A DNA stretch of 64,000 nucleotides from Sphingopyxis sp. OPL5. Lineage in GTDB: Bacteria; Pseudomonadota; Alphaproteobacteria; Sphingomonadales; Sphingomonadaceae. The stretch lies in the NCBI RefSeq assembly GCF_003797775.2, contig NZ_CP060725.1:124001-188000 (forward strand), written 5' to 3'. Shown here one piece after another: positions 32,281-40,953 of this stretch. Each line of letters opens with the position of its first letter. Positions within the stretch are counted from its first letter, which is position 1. Both the position numbers and the translations under genes were made by a program. The notes beneath the pieces were generated by a model. That model had not been told where the DNA came from, made no database searches, and was given only the letters and a program-made list of their open reading frames with translations.

Positions 32281-32419
32281 TGGACGGCTCGCTGCTGAGG
32301 TCGGCGATCATGATCGGCGATCCACAGCTTTTGCATGCCACACCAGCATAGGCGGTGCCCGGTTCCGGACGGAAGCGCGGAGCCAAGATAGTGATCGACT
32401 CGTCTATTTTCTCCGTCAT
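32117..32419 (-). CDS. Small zinc-ribbon-like protein, antisense to the DUF3800 3' end
   Basis: 100 aa. MTEKIDESITILAPRFRPE leads to CKSCG, then C...C near residue 62-67 (IVCADGECRQ), a plausible four-cysteine zinc site. A good AAGAGGCG ribosome site precedes the ATG. It overlaps the DUF3800 gene by 164 bp in convergent orientation, so one of the two 3' ends may be wrong. The ordered composition and Cys pattern favour a real gene. Confidence 0.55.
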   Translation of the reverse strand: MTEKIDESITILAPRFRPEPGTAYAGVACKSCGSPIMIADLSSEPSIIPPSSVRYTNYQIVCADGECRQVHNYELADIVMFRWPGVASTRRVASLKAPSS

Positions 32420-32648
32420 ATCGCCTCTTGAACTGAATTCTTTTTTGCCTCTTCAAGTGCGTCAGAAGCCGATAGAGCACCGCCTACCAAGCAGTCCTCT
32501 TAAGGCCGCTGATTTGATTCAGCATCCAAAAACGCGGGCAAGGCCCCAAAACCCGCGTAACATAGGGCATTCCCCCCCGCCCTTGCATCCCCCTGCCCCG
32601 GCTGGCACAAGCCCGGTCGTCGCAAACGAAACCATTCAAGGACATTCC

Positions 32649-34337
32649 ATGCTGCGTTCCCCCCGATCCGCCGCGGCCTTCGCGGCCCTTCTGTCGCTTG
32701 CCGCGTGCGGCGGCGGCGACAAGACGGCGACCGATACCGCCGCCACCGCCATCCCCGACGTCCAGATCCCCGAACTGTCGCTGAAGACGCTTCAGGACGT
32801 GACCAAGGAATTGTCGTCCGACGCCTATGAAGGTCGCGCGCCGGGGACGCCGGGCGAGGAAAAGACCGTCGCCTATATCATCAAGAAATATGAGGAAGCG
32901 GGCCTGAAGCCCGGCAACAACGGCCAATGGACGCAGGACGTGCCGCTGGTCGAGATCACCGCGCAGAACGCGACGCCGCTCACCTTCACCGGCGGCAAGA
33001 CCCCGGTGACCGCGCAATATGCAAAAGACTATGTCGCGTTCAGCTATCGCGTGACGCCCAAGACCGCGATCAAGGACAGCGATGTCGTCTTCGTCGGTTA
33101 CGGCATCAACGCCCCCGAAAAGGGTTGGAACGACTATGCCGGGCTCGATGTGAAGGGGAAGACCGTCGTCGTCCTCGTCAACGATCCCGACTGGCAGACC
33201 AAGGAAGCCAAGGGCGAATTCAACGGCCGCGCGATGACCTATTATGGCCGCTGGTCGTATAAATATGAGGAAGCCGCGCGGCAGGGCGCCGCGGCGGTGC
33301 TGATCGTCCACGATACCGAACCCGCCGCCTATGGCTGGAACGTTGTCGAATCGAGCAACACCGGCACCCAATATCTCGCCGAGAGCAAGGACGGCGGTGC
33401 CAGCCAGACCGTCGCCAACGGCTGGATCCAGCTTGCCAAGGCCAAGGAACTCTTTGCGAGCGCCGGCCAGGATTTCGACAAGCTGCGCGACGCGGCGAAG
33501 GTCAAGGGCTTCAAGTCCGTCGCGCTGACCGGCGTGAAGGCGAACTTCTCGTTCGACAACCAGATCGCCAAGAAGATGTCGCGCAACGTCATCGGCGTGC
33601 TGCCGGGCGCCAAGCGACCTGACGAATATGTGCTCTACACTGGCCATTGGGACCATCTGGGTCGCTGTACCCCGGTCGCGGGCGACGACATCTGCAACGG
33701 CGCCGTCGACAATGCGAGCGGCATCGCCGGCCTGGTGACGCTGGCGCAGGCGTTCAAGACCGCCGGCGCGCCCGACCGGAGCATCGTGTTCCTCGCCGTC
33801 ACGGCCGAGGAATCGGGCCTGCTCGGCTCGAAATTCTACGCCGAAAACCCGATCTTCCCGCTCGCCCAGACCGTCGGCGGGGTGAATATGGACGCGCTCA
33901 ACGCGGTCGGCCCGACGAAGGACATCGTCGTCGTCGGTGGCGGCAAGTCCGAACTCGACGCCTATGTCGAAAAGCTCGCCAAGATGAGCAATCGCGTGAT
34001 CAAGGCCGAACCGACCCCCGAAAAGGGTTTCTATTACCGGTCGGACCATTTCAGCTTCGCCAAGCTCGGCGTCCCGATGTTCAACTTCGGCAGCGGCGAC
34101 GACCTGGTCGTCGGCGGGGTCGAGGCGGGCAAGAAGGCCTCCGAAGACTATGAAAAGAACCGCTATCACGCGCCGGGCGACGAATATGAGGCGATCACCA
34201 ACTGGGACGGCATGATGTCGGACCTGCGCCTCTATTATGCCGCAGGGCGGATGCTCGCGATGACCGACGCCTGGCCGAATTGGGTCGAGGGCGACGAATT
34301 CCGCGCCGCCCGCGACAAGTCGCGCGCCGGCAAGTAA
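32649..34337 (+). CDS. M28 family zinc aminopeptidase, lipoprotein
   Basis: 562 aa. A lipobox (LSLAAC, lipidated Cys20) puts it in the envelope. A PA-type insert occupies about residues 120-260. The M28 catalytic domain shows zinc ligands in GHWDHLG, VDNASG, AEESGLLG, NMDAL and the late His of RYHAPGDEY; the Glu pair in EESG is the catalytic base and ligand. It releases N-terminal residues from peptides. Start at MLRSPRSAAA fits the lipoprotein signal. Confidence 0.93.
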   Translation: MLRSPRSAAAFAALLSLAACGGGDKTATDTAATAIPDVQIPELSLKTLQDVTKELSSDAYEGRAPGTPGEEKTVAYIIKKYEEAGLKPGNNGQWTQDVPLVEITAQNATPLTFTGGKTPVTAQYAKDYVAFSYRVTPKTAIKDSDVVFVGYGINAPEKGWNDYAGLDVKGKTVVVLVNDPDWQTKEAKGEFNGRAMTYYGRWSYKYEEAARQGAAAVLIVHDTEPAAYGWNVVESSNTGTQYLAESKDGGASQTVANGWIQLAKAKELFASAGQDFDKLRDAAKVKGFKSVALTGVKANFSFDNQIAKKMSRNVIGVLPGAKRPDEYVLYTGHWDHLGRCTPVAGDDICNGAVDNASGIAGLVTLAQAFKTAGAPDRSIVFLAVTAEESGLLGSKFYAENPIFPLAQTVGGVNMDALNAVGPTKDIVVVGGGKSELDAYVEKLAKMSNRVIKAEPTPEKGFYYRSDHFSFAKLGVPMFNFGSGDDLVVGGVEAGKKASEDYEKNRYHAPGDEYEAITNWDGMMSDLRLYYAAGRMLAMTDAWPNWVEGDEFRAARDKSRAGK

Positions 34338-34343
34338 CGACGA

Positions 34344-34363
34344 CAACCGCTCCTCCGCGGTTG
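34344..34363 (+). terminator. Short hairpin after the M28 gene
   Basis: caaccgc and gcggttg enclose tcctcc; it begins 7 nt after the stop codon and is followed by cgggggg rather than T residues. A second, larger hairpin follows at 34384-34415. Confidence 0.4.
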
Positions 34364-34383
34364 CGGGGGGCTTCAAGTTCCGG

Positions 34384-34415
34384 CAATCCAGAATGGCAGA
34401 GGCCGTTCTGGATTG
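34384..34415. terminator. Hairpin upstream of agmatine deiminase
   Basis: caatccagaa and ttctggattg form a perfect 10-bp stem around 12 nt, itself partly self-complementary (ggc...gcc). Its position inside the 5' extension of the next reading frame argues for a downstream start of that gene. Confidence 0.45.
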
Positions 34416-34473
34416 CTGCGTTCTGGATGACACGGTCGATGCCATCGGCATCGAGGCAGAGGACCTTCACGCG

Positions 34474-35457
34474 ATGACATTGCGCATGCCCGCCGAATGG
34501 GCGCCCCACGACGCCGTCTGGATCGGCTTTCCCCATATGGCCGAGGAATGGGCAGGGCAGATCGACGCGGCGCGGCGCGATGTCGCCGCTTTCGCCAACG
34601 CCGTCCATGACGGCGGGCGCGGCGAAAAAGTGCATCTTCTCGTCCGCGACCATGACAATGCCGATATCGCCGAGGCGCTCGTCGATGAAGGCGTGCAGTT
34701 GTTCGTCGCCCCCTTCGGCGATATCTGGCTGCGCGACACCGGCCCAATCATCGTCGGCACCGGCACCCAGCGCGAGGCGCGCAATTTCGACTTCAACTGG
34801 TGGGGCAACAAGTTCGTGATGCCCGGCGACCGTGAGATCGGGGCGATCCTGGCCGCGCACGCGGACCTGCCGACGCAGCACCTCGACTGGGTGCTCGAAG
34901 GCGGCGGCATCGACGTCGACGGTAGCGGACTTTGTGTGACCACCGAGGAATGCCTGCTCAACCGCAACCGCAACCCGTCGCTGACCCGCGAAGACATATC
35001 GGTGCGCCTGCACCAGTCGCTCGGCATCGAGCGGCTGCTGTGGCTCGGCAACGGGCTGGTCGGCGATCATACCGACGGGCATGTCGACAATCTCGCGCGC
35101 TTCGTCGGCGAAGGGCGGCTGGCGATCCCAGTCGCCGAGGGCGATGACGATCCCAACGCGCATATCTACGCCGACGCGCGCGCCCGCGCCGCGGCGTTCG
35201 GCGGGATCGAGATCGTCGACCTCCCCTCGCCGGGCCGGGTCGAATTGGACGGCGAGATCGCGGCGGCGAGCTATATGAATTTCTACATCGGCAACAGCAC
35301 AGTGGTGGTGCCGACCTATGGCGTCGCGAACGATGCGGCAGCGGTCGAGGCACTGGCTGCGCTCTTCCCCGATCGCCGCGCGGTCGGGGTGCCGGCACTC
35401 GGTATCATCGCCGGCGGCGGCAGCTTCCACTGCTCCAGCCAGCAGCTTCCGGCCTAG
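34474..35457 (+). CDS. aguA: Agmatine deiminase
   Basis: 327 aa of the peptidylarginine-deiminase-like fold. The catalytic Cys320 is in GGGSFHCSSQQ near the C-terminus, with His203 and acidic residues in GDHTDGHVDN, and the substrate region FGDIWLRDTGP and FNWWGNKF. It converts agmatine to N-carbamoylputrescine and ammonia. The next gene supplies the following step. The start MTLRMPAEWAPHD is preferred over an upstream ATG that would translate a hairpin. Confidence 0.93.
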   Translation: MTLRMPAEWAPHDAVWIGFPHMAEEWAGQIDAARRDVAAFANAVHDGGRGEKVHLLVRDHDNADIAEALVDEGVQLFVAPFGDIWLRDTGPIIVGTGTQREARNFDFNWWGNKFVMPGDREIGAILAAHADLPTQHLDWVLEGGGIDVDGSGLCVTTEECLLNRNRNPSLTREDISVRLHQSLGIERLLWLGNGLVGDHTDGHVDNLARFVGEGRLAIPVAEGDDDPNAHIYADARARAAAFGGIEIVDLPSPGRVELDGEIAAASYMNFYIGNSTVVVPTYGVANDAAAVEALAALFPDRRAVGVPALGIIAGGGSFHCSSQQLPA

Positions 35458-35515
35458 CATCGCGCGCGAAGCCGCTTATATTCGGCTCGATTTAAGCTCC
35501 ATCACGGAACCCCGA

Positions 35516-36367
35516 ATGACCCGCTCCCTCACCGTCGCCGCGCTCCAGCTTGCCTTGCCCGGCCCCGTGCAGCCCAATATCGATGCGGTCACCGCGCTGG
35601 TCGAGGAAGCCGCGGCCAAGGGCGCGCAGGTCATCCTGCCCCCCGAATTGTTCGAGGGCCCCTATTTCTGCCAGATCGAGGACGAAGCGCTGTTCGCAAC
35701 CGCGCGGCCGACCGCCGAGCACCCGAGCGTGCTTGCGATGCAGGCGCTGGCGGCAAAGCTGAAGGTCGCGATCCCGACGAGCTTTTTCGAGCGCGACGGC
35801 CATCATTACTACAACACGCTCGCGATGATCGGTCCCGATGGGGCGATCATGGGCACCTATCGCAAGAGCCACATCCCCGACGGTCCCGGCTATGAAGAGA
35901 AATATTATTTCCGCCCCGGCAACACGGGGTTCAAGGTGTGGGACGTCTTTGGCGCGCGGATCGGCGTCGGGGTGTGCTGGGACCAATGGTATCCCGAATG
36001 CGCGCGCGCGATGGCGCTGATGGGCGCGGAACTGCTCTTCTATCCGACCGCGATCGGCAGCGAGCCGTATGACGCCGACCTCGACACCAGCCGCATGTGG
36101 CGCCGCGCGATGCAGGGCCATGCGGTGTCGAACTGCATGCCAGTCATCGCCGCGAACCGTATCGGGACCGAGGGCGACGCGAACTTCTATGGACACAGCT
36201 TCATCAGCGACGAATGGGGCGATCTGACGCAGGAATTTGGCGCCGCCGAAACCGGCGTGCTGGTCGAGACGATCGACCTCGACCGCGCGGCGAAGCATCG
36301 GGCGGGGATGGGGTTCTTTCGCGATCGTCGCCCACATCTCTATGGTCGGCTGGTCGAGGATATCTAG
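35516..36367 (+). CDS. aguB: N-carbamoylputrescine amidase
   Basis: 283 aa nitrilase-superfamily enzyme with the Glu-Lys-Cys triad visible: E44 (LPPELFEG), K117 (YRKSHIPDG) and C154 (VGVCWDQWYPE). It hydrolyses N-carbamoylputrescine to putrescine, CO2 and NH3. Together with the deiminase upstream it completes the agmatine route to putrescine. Confidence 0.94.
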   Translation: MTRSLTVAALQLALPGPVQPNIDAVTALVEEAAAKGAQVILPPELFEGPYFCQIEDEALFATARPTAEHPSVLAMQALAAKLKVAIPTSFFERDGHHYYNTLAMIGPDGAIMGTYRKSHIPDGPGYEEKYYFRPGNTGFKVWDVFGARIGVGVCWDQWYPECARAMALMGAELLFYPTAIGSEPYDADLDTSRMWRRAMQGHAVSNCMPVIAANRIGTEGDANFYGHSFISDEWGDLTQEFGAAETGVLVETIDLDRAAKHRAGMGFFRDRRPHLYGRLVEDI

Positions 36368-36395
36368 TTTCTATATTAGTTTTGGGGGCCAAGCA

Positions 36396-37061
36396 GTGGA
36401 ATTACCGGACGATATTTTTACCGAACCCGCGGATGTCGATCCCGAGACCCTCGCCAATCTCGGCCCGCTGCGCCGGCTCGCCGGGATCTGGGAGGGCCAG
36501 CGCGGGGTCGATATCAATCCCAAGGCCGATGGCCCTGAAACACGGGACTATTATGAGCGGATCGAGATGCAGCCGATCGACCCGCAAGCGAACGGCCCGC
36601 AGCTTTTCTATGGCCTGCGCTATCACCTCCACGTCAACACGCGCGAGGAGGATATCAGCTTTCACGACCAGGTCGGTTATTGGCTGTACGAACCGGCGAC
36701 CGGGCTGATCCTGCAGACGCTGGCGATCCCGCGCGGGCAGATCGCGATCGCGGCGGGGCATGCGGCGCCCGATGCGACGAAGCTGGTCCTCAAGGCGACC
36801 CGCGGGCAAACCGAATATGGCATTTGCTCGACGACTTTCCTCGACCTGGCCTTCACCACCGAATCCTATGAGATTTCCGTGGAGTTCCATAAAGATGGGA
36901 CATGGAGCTATGTCATCGACACGACCCTGCTGGTAAAGGGTCGCGACGAGCCCTTCCTGCATCGCGACCGCAACCGGCTGACCAAGGTCGGCGAACCCGA
37001 CCTCAATCCCTGGGCGAAGATCGCGCGCGGGCTGGCGCCGTCGGTCGAGAAGACAGAATAG
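36396..37061 (+). CDS. Heme-binding beta-barrel (nitrobindin/DUF1794-like) protein
   Basis: 221 aa, GTG start 28 nt after aguB with a GGGGGCC stretch upstream. LGPLRRLAGIWEGQRGVD is the characteristic GxWxG-type entry of nitrobindin-like/THAP4 barrels, followed by RYHLHVN and later beta-strands. Nitrobindins bind heme and can handle peroxynitrite. The heme-ligand His cannot be fixed with certainty here. Confidence 0.8.
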   Translation: MELPDDIFTEPADVDPETLANLGPLRRLAGIWEGQRGVDINPKADGPETRDYYERIEMQPIDPQANGPQLFYGLRYHLHVNTREEDISFHDQVGYWLYEPATGLILQTLAIPRGQIAIAAGHAAPDATKLVLKATRGQTEYGICSTTFLDLAFTTESYEISVEFHKDGTWSYVIDTTLLVKGRDEPFLHRDRNRLTKVGEPDLNPWAKIARGLAPSVEKTE

Positions 37062-37086
37062 CGAGCGAAAGAGGCCCAACGAGTAA

Positions 37087-37110
37087 GGGCGAGCCCCTGT
37101 GGACTCGCCC
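37087..37110 (+). terminator. Hairpin after the nitrobindin-like gene
   Basis: gggcgag and ctcgccc form a 7-bp GC-rich stem around a 10-nt loop, 26 bp after the stop. There is no T run. Confidence 0.45.
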
Positions 37111-37111
37111 C

Positions 37112-37179
37112 ATGACCCCAAAAGGGACTCGAACCCTTAACGGCACCAAATCACACTGCCGATTTATCAATCAAGGCCA
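37112..37179 (-). other. tRNA-like 3' fragment, possible attachment-site relic
   Basis: On the minus strand a perfect T-arm (aaggg-ttcgagt-ccctt) is followed by an acceptor-like ttggggtca. Upstream is an imperfect arm (ggca...tgcc) but no matching 5' acceptor (gacccc) or normal anticodon arm. It therefore looks like the 3' part of a tRNA-type gene, the kind of piece left by integration of an island. It lies immediately outside the eCIS operon. Confidence 0.35.
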
Positions 37180-37195
37180 AGTGGAACATGGCCGA

Positions 37196-37238
37196 TTCTC
37201 GCCGAAATTTCAAGAAAATTCGTGAAATCCGGCGAGAA
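37196..37238 (-). terminator. Hairpin terminating the eCIS operon
   Basis: ttctcgccgaaatttc pairs with gaaatccggcgagaa (one bulge) around a 12-nt A/T-rich loop. It begins 3 bp after the stop of the last operon gene on the minus strand. Confidence 0.6.
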
Positions 37239-37240
37239 TT

Positions 37241-40200
37241 TCAGGGTCGATTGTCGCGGCGCAACAGAAACTCCGGTGCCCGGATCACATTGTTCGAGGA
37301 CACATTCTCGACCAGATTGTCCGACGCGACCCACAGGAAATGGCTGGTACTTTCGAATTCGAGAATCGGCTGCACCGCGATGCCGATCCGGCCGACCGAA
37401 ATGCGATTGTCGGCGATCTTGAGATAGGCGCCGATGTCGCCCCACACCCGGATGCCGTGCTGGATTGGCGTCCTGGCGCCGCGCCCCGCCCAATCGAGCG
37501 TGTTGCGCTGGATCCGCAGCGTATCGACATTGCCGACGAACAGTCCCATCGACACATAGACGTCGTCGCCGGGCTTGCGCAGCGACAGGTGATTGTCGGC
37601 GATCGAGACCGTGCCGGCTCGGATCATCTTCGGATCGTTCCGGCTGACCCCGACATGGACACCCCGCAGGAAACCGAAAACCTTGTTGCCGCGAATCGTC
37701 ACGGTGGTGAGCGTCGTGCCGCCGCAGGTGATCGCCTGCCGCGCATAGCTGGGCATATCGCTGGTGAAGCGGCCGAACCAGGCGACCGCGGTCGGCAGCG
37801 TTTCGCGGAAGCGGTCATTGGACGCCATCAGCGAAGCGAGACGCTGAAGATATCGGATCAACGCCCTGCCAGTATCGACATTTTCGGGCGGGGGCCGCAA
37901 ATCCAGCGCCTTGTTCCAGTCGCCCTGGCTGATCGGCGAATCGAAGCTGACCGCGACCGACCCGACCTGCACGGTCACCTTGCCGCCGCTCGCCGCCTCG
38001 CCGCGCGCGCGTTCGGTACGCGCCGCTGGCTCGCCGATTAGCACCAGCGAGCGCTTCACCTCGTTGTCGAGGGCCGCCATGCGCGTGTCGCCGATGCGTG
38101 TCCCGAGCGTGCGGATCGCGCGCCGAAAGGTCGGTGCCCGGTCGGCGTCGGCGATGACGACATCGCTGAGCCGCTTGATATAGGACTGGACCCCGGCGAT
38201 CGTCCGGCTTTCATCGGAGCGCGGCGGCTCGGCGGTATAGAGTGCTTCCCATTCGGCCTGCGGCATCGGCGATTCGAATTCGGCGACGAGCGTCCCGACG
38301 CGGAAAAAGCGCTTGTCCCCGCGGCCCTCGGCCTCGACCTCGGCGGCATCGGCGACGAGCAGGTTGATCACATGCTTGCGCCAACGCGCATTTTCGAGCT
38401 GCTGGCCCGGTGTCAGCCCCGCCTTGCCGGCGACCACCGCCAGTTCGTTGTCGGCGATGACGGTGCTGACCGCATTGGTGACGAGAATGCCGTCCTGCGC
38501 CAGTCCGATCGCGAGCCGGTTGTTGGTCACATGCACCGAATCGAGCGGCTTTTCGTCCGATCCGCGGATTGCGAGGCCCGTGCGCTCGGTCTCCGCCCCG
38601 CCGCCGCAGCGCAGCGACAGCCCCGAAACCTCGACCGTCGGTGTATCGAGGATCGTCACCACACCCTGGCGGAACTGGATCTTGCCGATCGCGCCCGATC
38701 CGTCGGGCGCCGCGACGTCGAGGTCGCGCAGCGTCACGCTCTTGCACCCTTCGAAATGGAGCGCGCATTCGACGCGCCGCGCGACGATCCGCGTCCCCGC
38801 ACCGGCGCCATGGATGGTGAGATGCCCCTTCCCCGTCAGTTCGACCCGCACGTCGGTTTCATAGGTGCCGCGCTGGAAGCAGATGGCGGCGTCCTCTTCA
38901 TCCTTGATCGAGTTCAGTATCGCGACCCAGTCGCTGCCTTCGGTGATGACATAGGTCGAGCAGCCGACCTGCGTCAGCGTCGCGAGCTTTTCGATCGCCT
39001 TCTGCACCGTATTCTCGCCCGCGAGCGCCGGGGTATTCACCGGATCGAACGAGGTCGCCGCGGCGGTGCTGAGATTGGCGTCGAAGTGGATCGGCAGGTG
39101 GGTCGGATTGCCCGCGGCGTCGAGCAGGCGCGCGACGACGCGCTGGTTCGGCATTACGGCGTCGAGCAACCAGTCGATCGTCGCGACGCCGTCGGGACCG
39201 GTGGTCGCCTTGCGGACCTTCAGATTGTCGGCCTCGGGGCCGAGGCGGCCATCGCCGTCGGTGATCTCGAACTCGACGTCGAGCCCCGGCAACGGCGTCT
39301 TGCCCCGGATCACCCCGACGCGGAGCGGTGCGGCGAGCGGCAGGCGCGTCGCCGGCGCGAGCGGGTTCGGCATCGCCTCCTGCCCGTCGCCGCCGAGGTA
39401 GAGGAAGCTGCGCAGCGCGGTGAGCGGCGGGAAGATGTTGCGGCAGTCGCTGCCGACCGACCATGTGCCGTTCGCCGCGCGGTTGACCAGCGCGAGCGCG
39501 GCATAATGGTGGACGATCCCCTTCGGCGGCAGCAGTGCCTCCGCCCCCGTCGCCTCGTCGGTCGGCCATTCGATCGTCGCGGCGAGCGAACGCGCCGGGA
39601 CCTGCCAATGGTCGCCGGTCGCGAGCCGTCCGGCGGCGAAGAAGACTTCGACCCCCTGCTCGACCGCGACCCAGCCGCCGGGCACGATGTTGATCGGCAG
39701 GCCGCCCTCCCAGCGCCGAACGATGCCGCGCGCGGGCAGTCCGCCAAGGTCGGGGGCGCCCGATCCGTCGGTGAGCGCGACGAGCGTGTCGGGGTGGCGT
39801 ATTTCGCCCAGGCTGGCACGGGTGCCGTTGATATCCGAAAGGCGTGCGAAGAAGCCCGGCTGGCCGCTGAGCAGCCGGGCCTCGTCGACGATCTCGACCC
39901 AATCGTCGCGCTTCAGGGCGCTCGGCTCGTCGGGGCCGAGGCTGTCGAGGATCAGCGCACCATTGTCGATCTCGGCATAGCGCGCCTCGTGAATGCCATT
40001 GTCGCGCGACCATTTCCAGCGCCCGCCGGCCGCGCCGCCATTGTGAACCTCGATGCGGTAAAGATGGTTTTCGAGGCTGCGATAGCCGCCGGTCGCGGGG
40101 AGCGCGCACGGATCGGCGACCGCCGCCGCGGCGCGGGCGCGCGCCGCCATCCGCCCCGCCGCCGCGGGGCCGAAGGGCGACCAGCCGGGGGCGAAGCTGG

Positions 40201-40942
40201 TGCAACTGATCGGCGCGGTCGCCGCATTCGCCGCGATCAGATCGGCGAAGCTCGCGAATTTGACCTGCCAGACGATCTGGTCGCGGATCGCGGTGTCGGG
40301 GCCGCCGAAGGCGCTCTCGCGGATCAGCGGATCGTCGGCGGCGGTGACCGGCCGTTCCCAGACGTCGAGATAGGCGAGATAGTCGCCCTGGGCCTGAGGC
40401 AGCGCATTGGCGGGCCAGAAGGGCTGGCTTTCGGCGCTGCGATACAGGTCGGCGGCGATGCCGTTCGCCGCCGACAGCGCCGCCGCGGCGTTGAAGGTCT
40501 GGAGACCGTCGACATCGTCGAGCAGGGTCGCGACGCGCACCGCCTGCGCGAGCGTGCTGCCCGCGAGCACCAGATAGTCGCCGACCGCCACCCGAGCGCC
40601 GCCATCGACCCGCCAGCGCGTCGCCGCGCCCGCCCCCGACTGCCGCGTCAGCGCCAGCCGGACCGGCGCGGCGTACGACAGGCCGATGCCGTCGACATAG
40701 GCCTGCCCGCCACCGATCAGCAGGGTTTGCGCGCCCGCCCCGGCGAGGATGGCGAAGCCGGGCGCGTCCTCCGGGAAACCGCTGGCGCCGATCACCGAGC
40801 GCGCGGTGGTGCGCAGCGCGCCTCGGTGGATGTCGCCCCCTTCGTTCCAGTCGGCGTCGGTGAACAGCCGCCCCTGCTGCATCCGCACGCTGCTGTACCC
40901 CTTGGCGGGGCGGAAGGTGTCGCGGGTGAAATCGCCAGTCAT
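37241..40942 (-). CDS. eCIS DUF6519 / right-handed beta-helix protein
   Basis: 1233 aa, last gene of the operon. The N-terminus (MTGDFTRDTF, RMQQGRLFTDADWNEGGD) is the DUF6519 signature found in phage-tail-like and eCIS loci. Residues about 580-640 look like an Ig-like insert. From about 680 onward repeated short strands and turns (for example VHVTNNRLAIGLAQDG, VTIRGNKVFGFLRG) suggest a parallel beta-helix as in tail spikes. It may be an external fibre or adhesin, or a baseplate-attached enzyme; no catalytic motif is clear. It starts 11 nt after the tail protein I-like gene. Confidence 0.8.
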   Translation of the reverse strand: MTGDFTRDTFRPAKGYSSVRMQQGRLFTDADWNEGGDIHRGALRTTARSVIGASGFPEDAPGFAILAGAGAQTLLIGGGQAYVDGIGLSYAAPVRLALTRQSGAGAATRWRVDGGARVAVGDYLVLAGSTLAQAVRVATLLDDVDGLQTFNAAAALSAANGIAADLYRSAESQPFWPANALPQAQGDYLAYLDVWERPVTAADDPLIRESAFGGPDTAIRDQIVWQVKFASFADLIAANAATAPISCTSFAPGWSPFGPAAAGRMAARARAAAAVADPCALPATGGYRSLENHLYRIEVHNGGAAGGRWKWSRDNGIHEARYAEIDNGALILDSLGPDEPSALKRDDWVEIVDEARLLSGQPGFFARLSDINGTRASLGEIRHPDTLVALTDGSGAPDLGGLPARGIVRRWEGGLPINIVPGGWVAVEQGVEVFFAAGRLATGDHWQVPARSLAATIEWPTDEATGAEALLPPKGIVHHYAALALVNRAANGTWSVGSDCRNIFPPLTALRSFLYLGGDGQEAMPNPLAPATRLPLAAPLRVGVIRGKTPLPGLDVEFEITDGDGRLGPEADNLKVRKATTGPDGVATIDWLLDAVMPNQRVVARLLDAAGNPTHLPIHFDANLSTAAATSFDPVNTPALAGENTVQKAIEKLATLTQVGCSTYVITEGSDWVAILNSIKDEEDAAICFQRGTYETDVRVELTGKGHLTIHGAGAGTRIVARRVECALHFEGCKSVTLRDLDVAAPDGSGAIGKIQFRQGVVTILDTPTVEVSGLSLRCGGGAETERTGLAIRGSDEKPLDSVHVTNNRLAIGLAQDGILVTNAVSTVIADNELAVVAGKAGLTPGQQLENARWRKHVINLLVADAAEVEAEGRGDKRFFRVGTLVAEFESPMPQAEWEALYTAEPPRSDESRTIAGVQSYIKRLSDVVIADADRAPTFRRAIRTLGTRIGDTRMAALDNEVKRSLVLIGEPAARTERARGEAASGGKVTVQVGSVAVSFDSPISQGDWNKALDLRPPPENVDTGRALIRYLQRLASLMASNDRFRETLPTAVAWFGRFTSDMPSYARQAITCGGTTLTTVTIRGNKVFGFLRGVHVGVSRNDPKMIRAGTVSIADNHLSLRKPGDDVYVSMGLFVGNVDTLRIQRNTLDWAGRGARTPIQHGIRVWGDIGAYLKIADNRISVGRIGIAVQPILEFESTSHFLWVASDNLVENVSSNNVIRAPEFLLRRDNRP

Positions 40943-40953
40943 CGTCTTTGTCC

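Noticed and set aside
34393..34473. Upstream ATG giving agmatine deiminase 27 extra residues
   Set aside because: The extension would translate a hairpin, and the family N-terminus matches the start at 34474.
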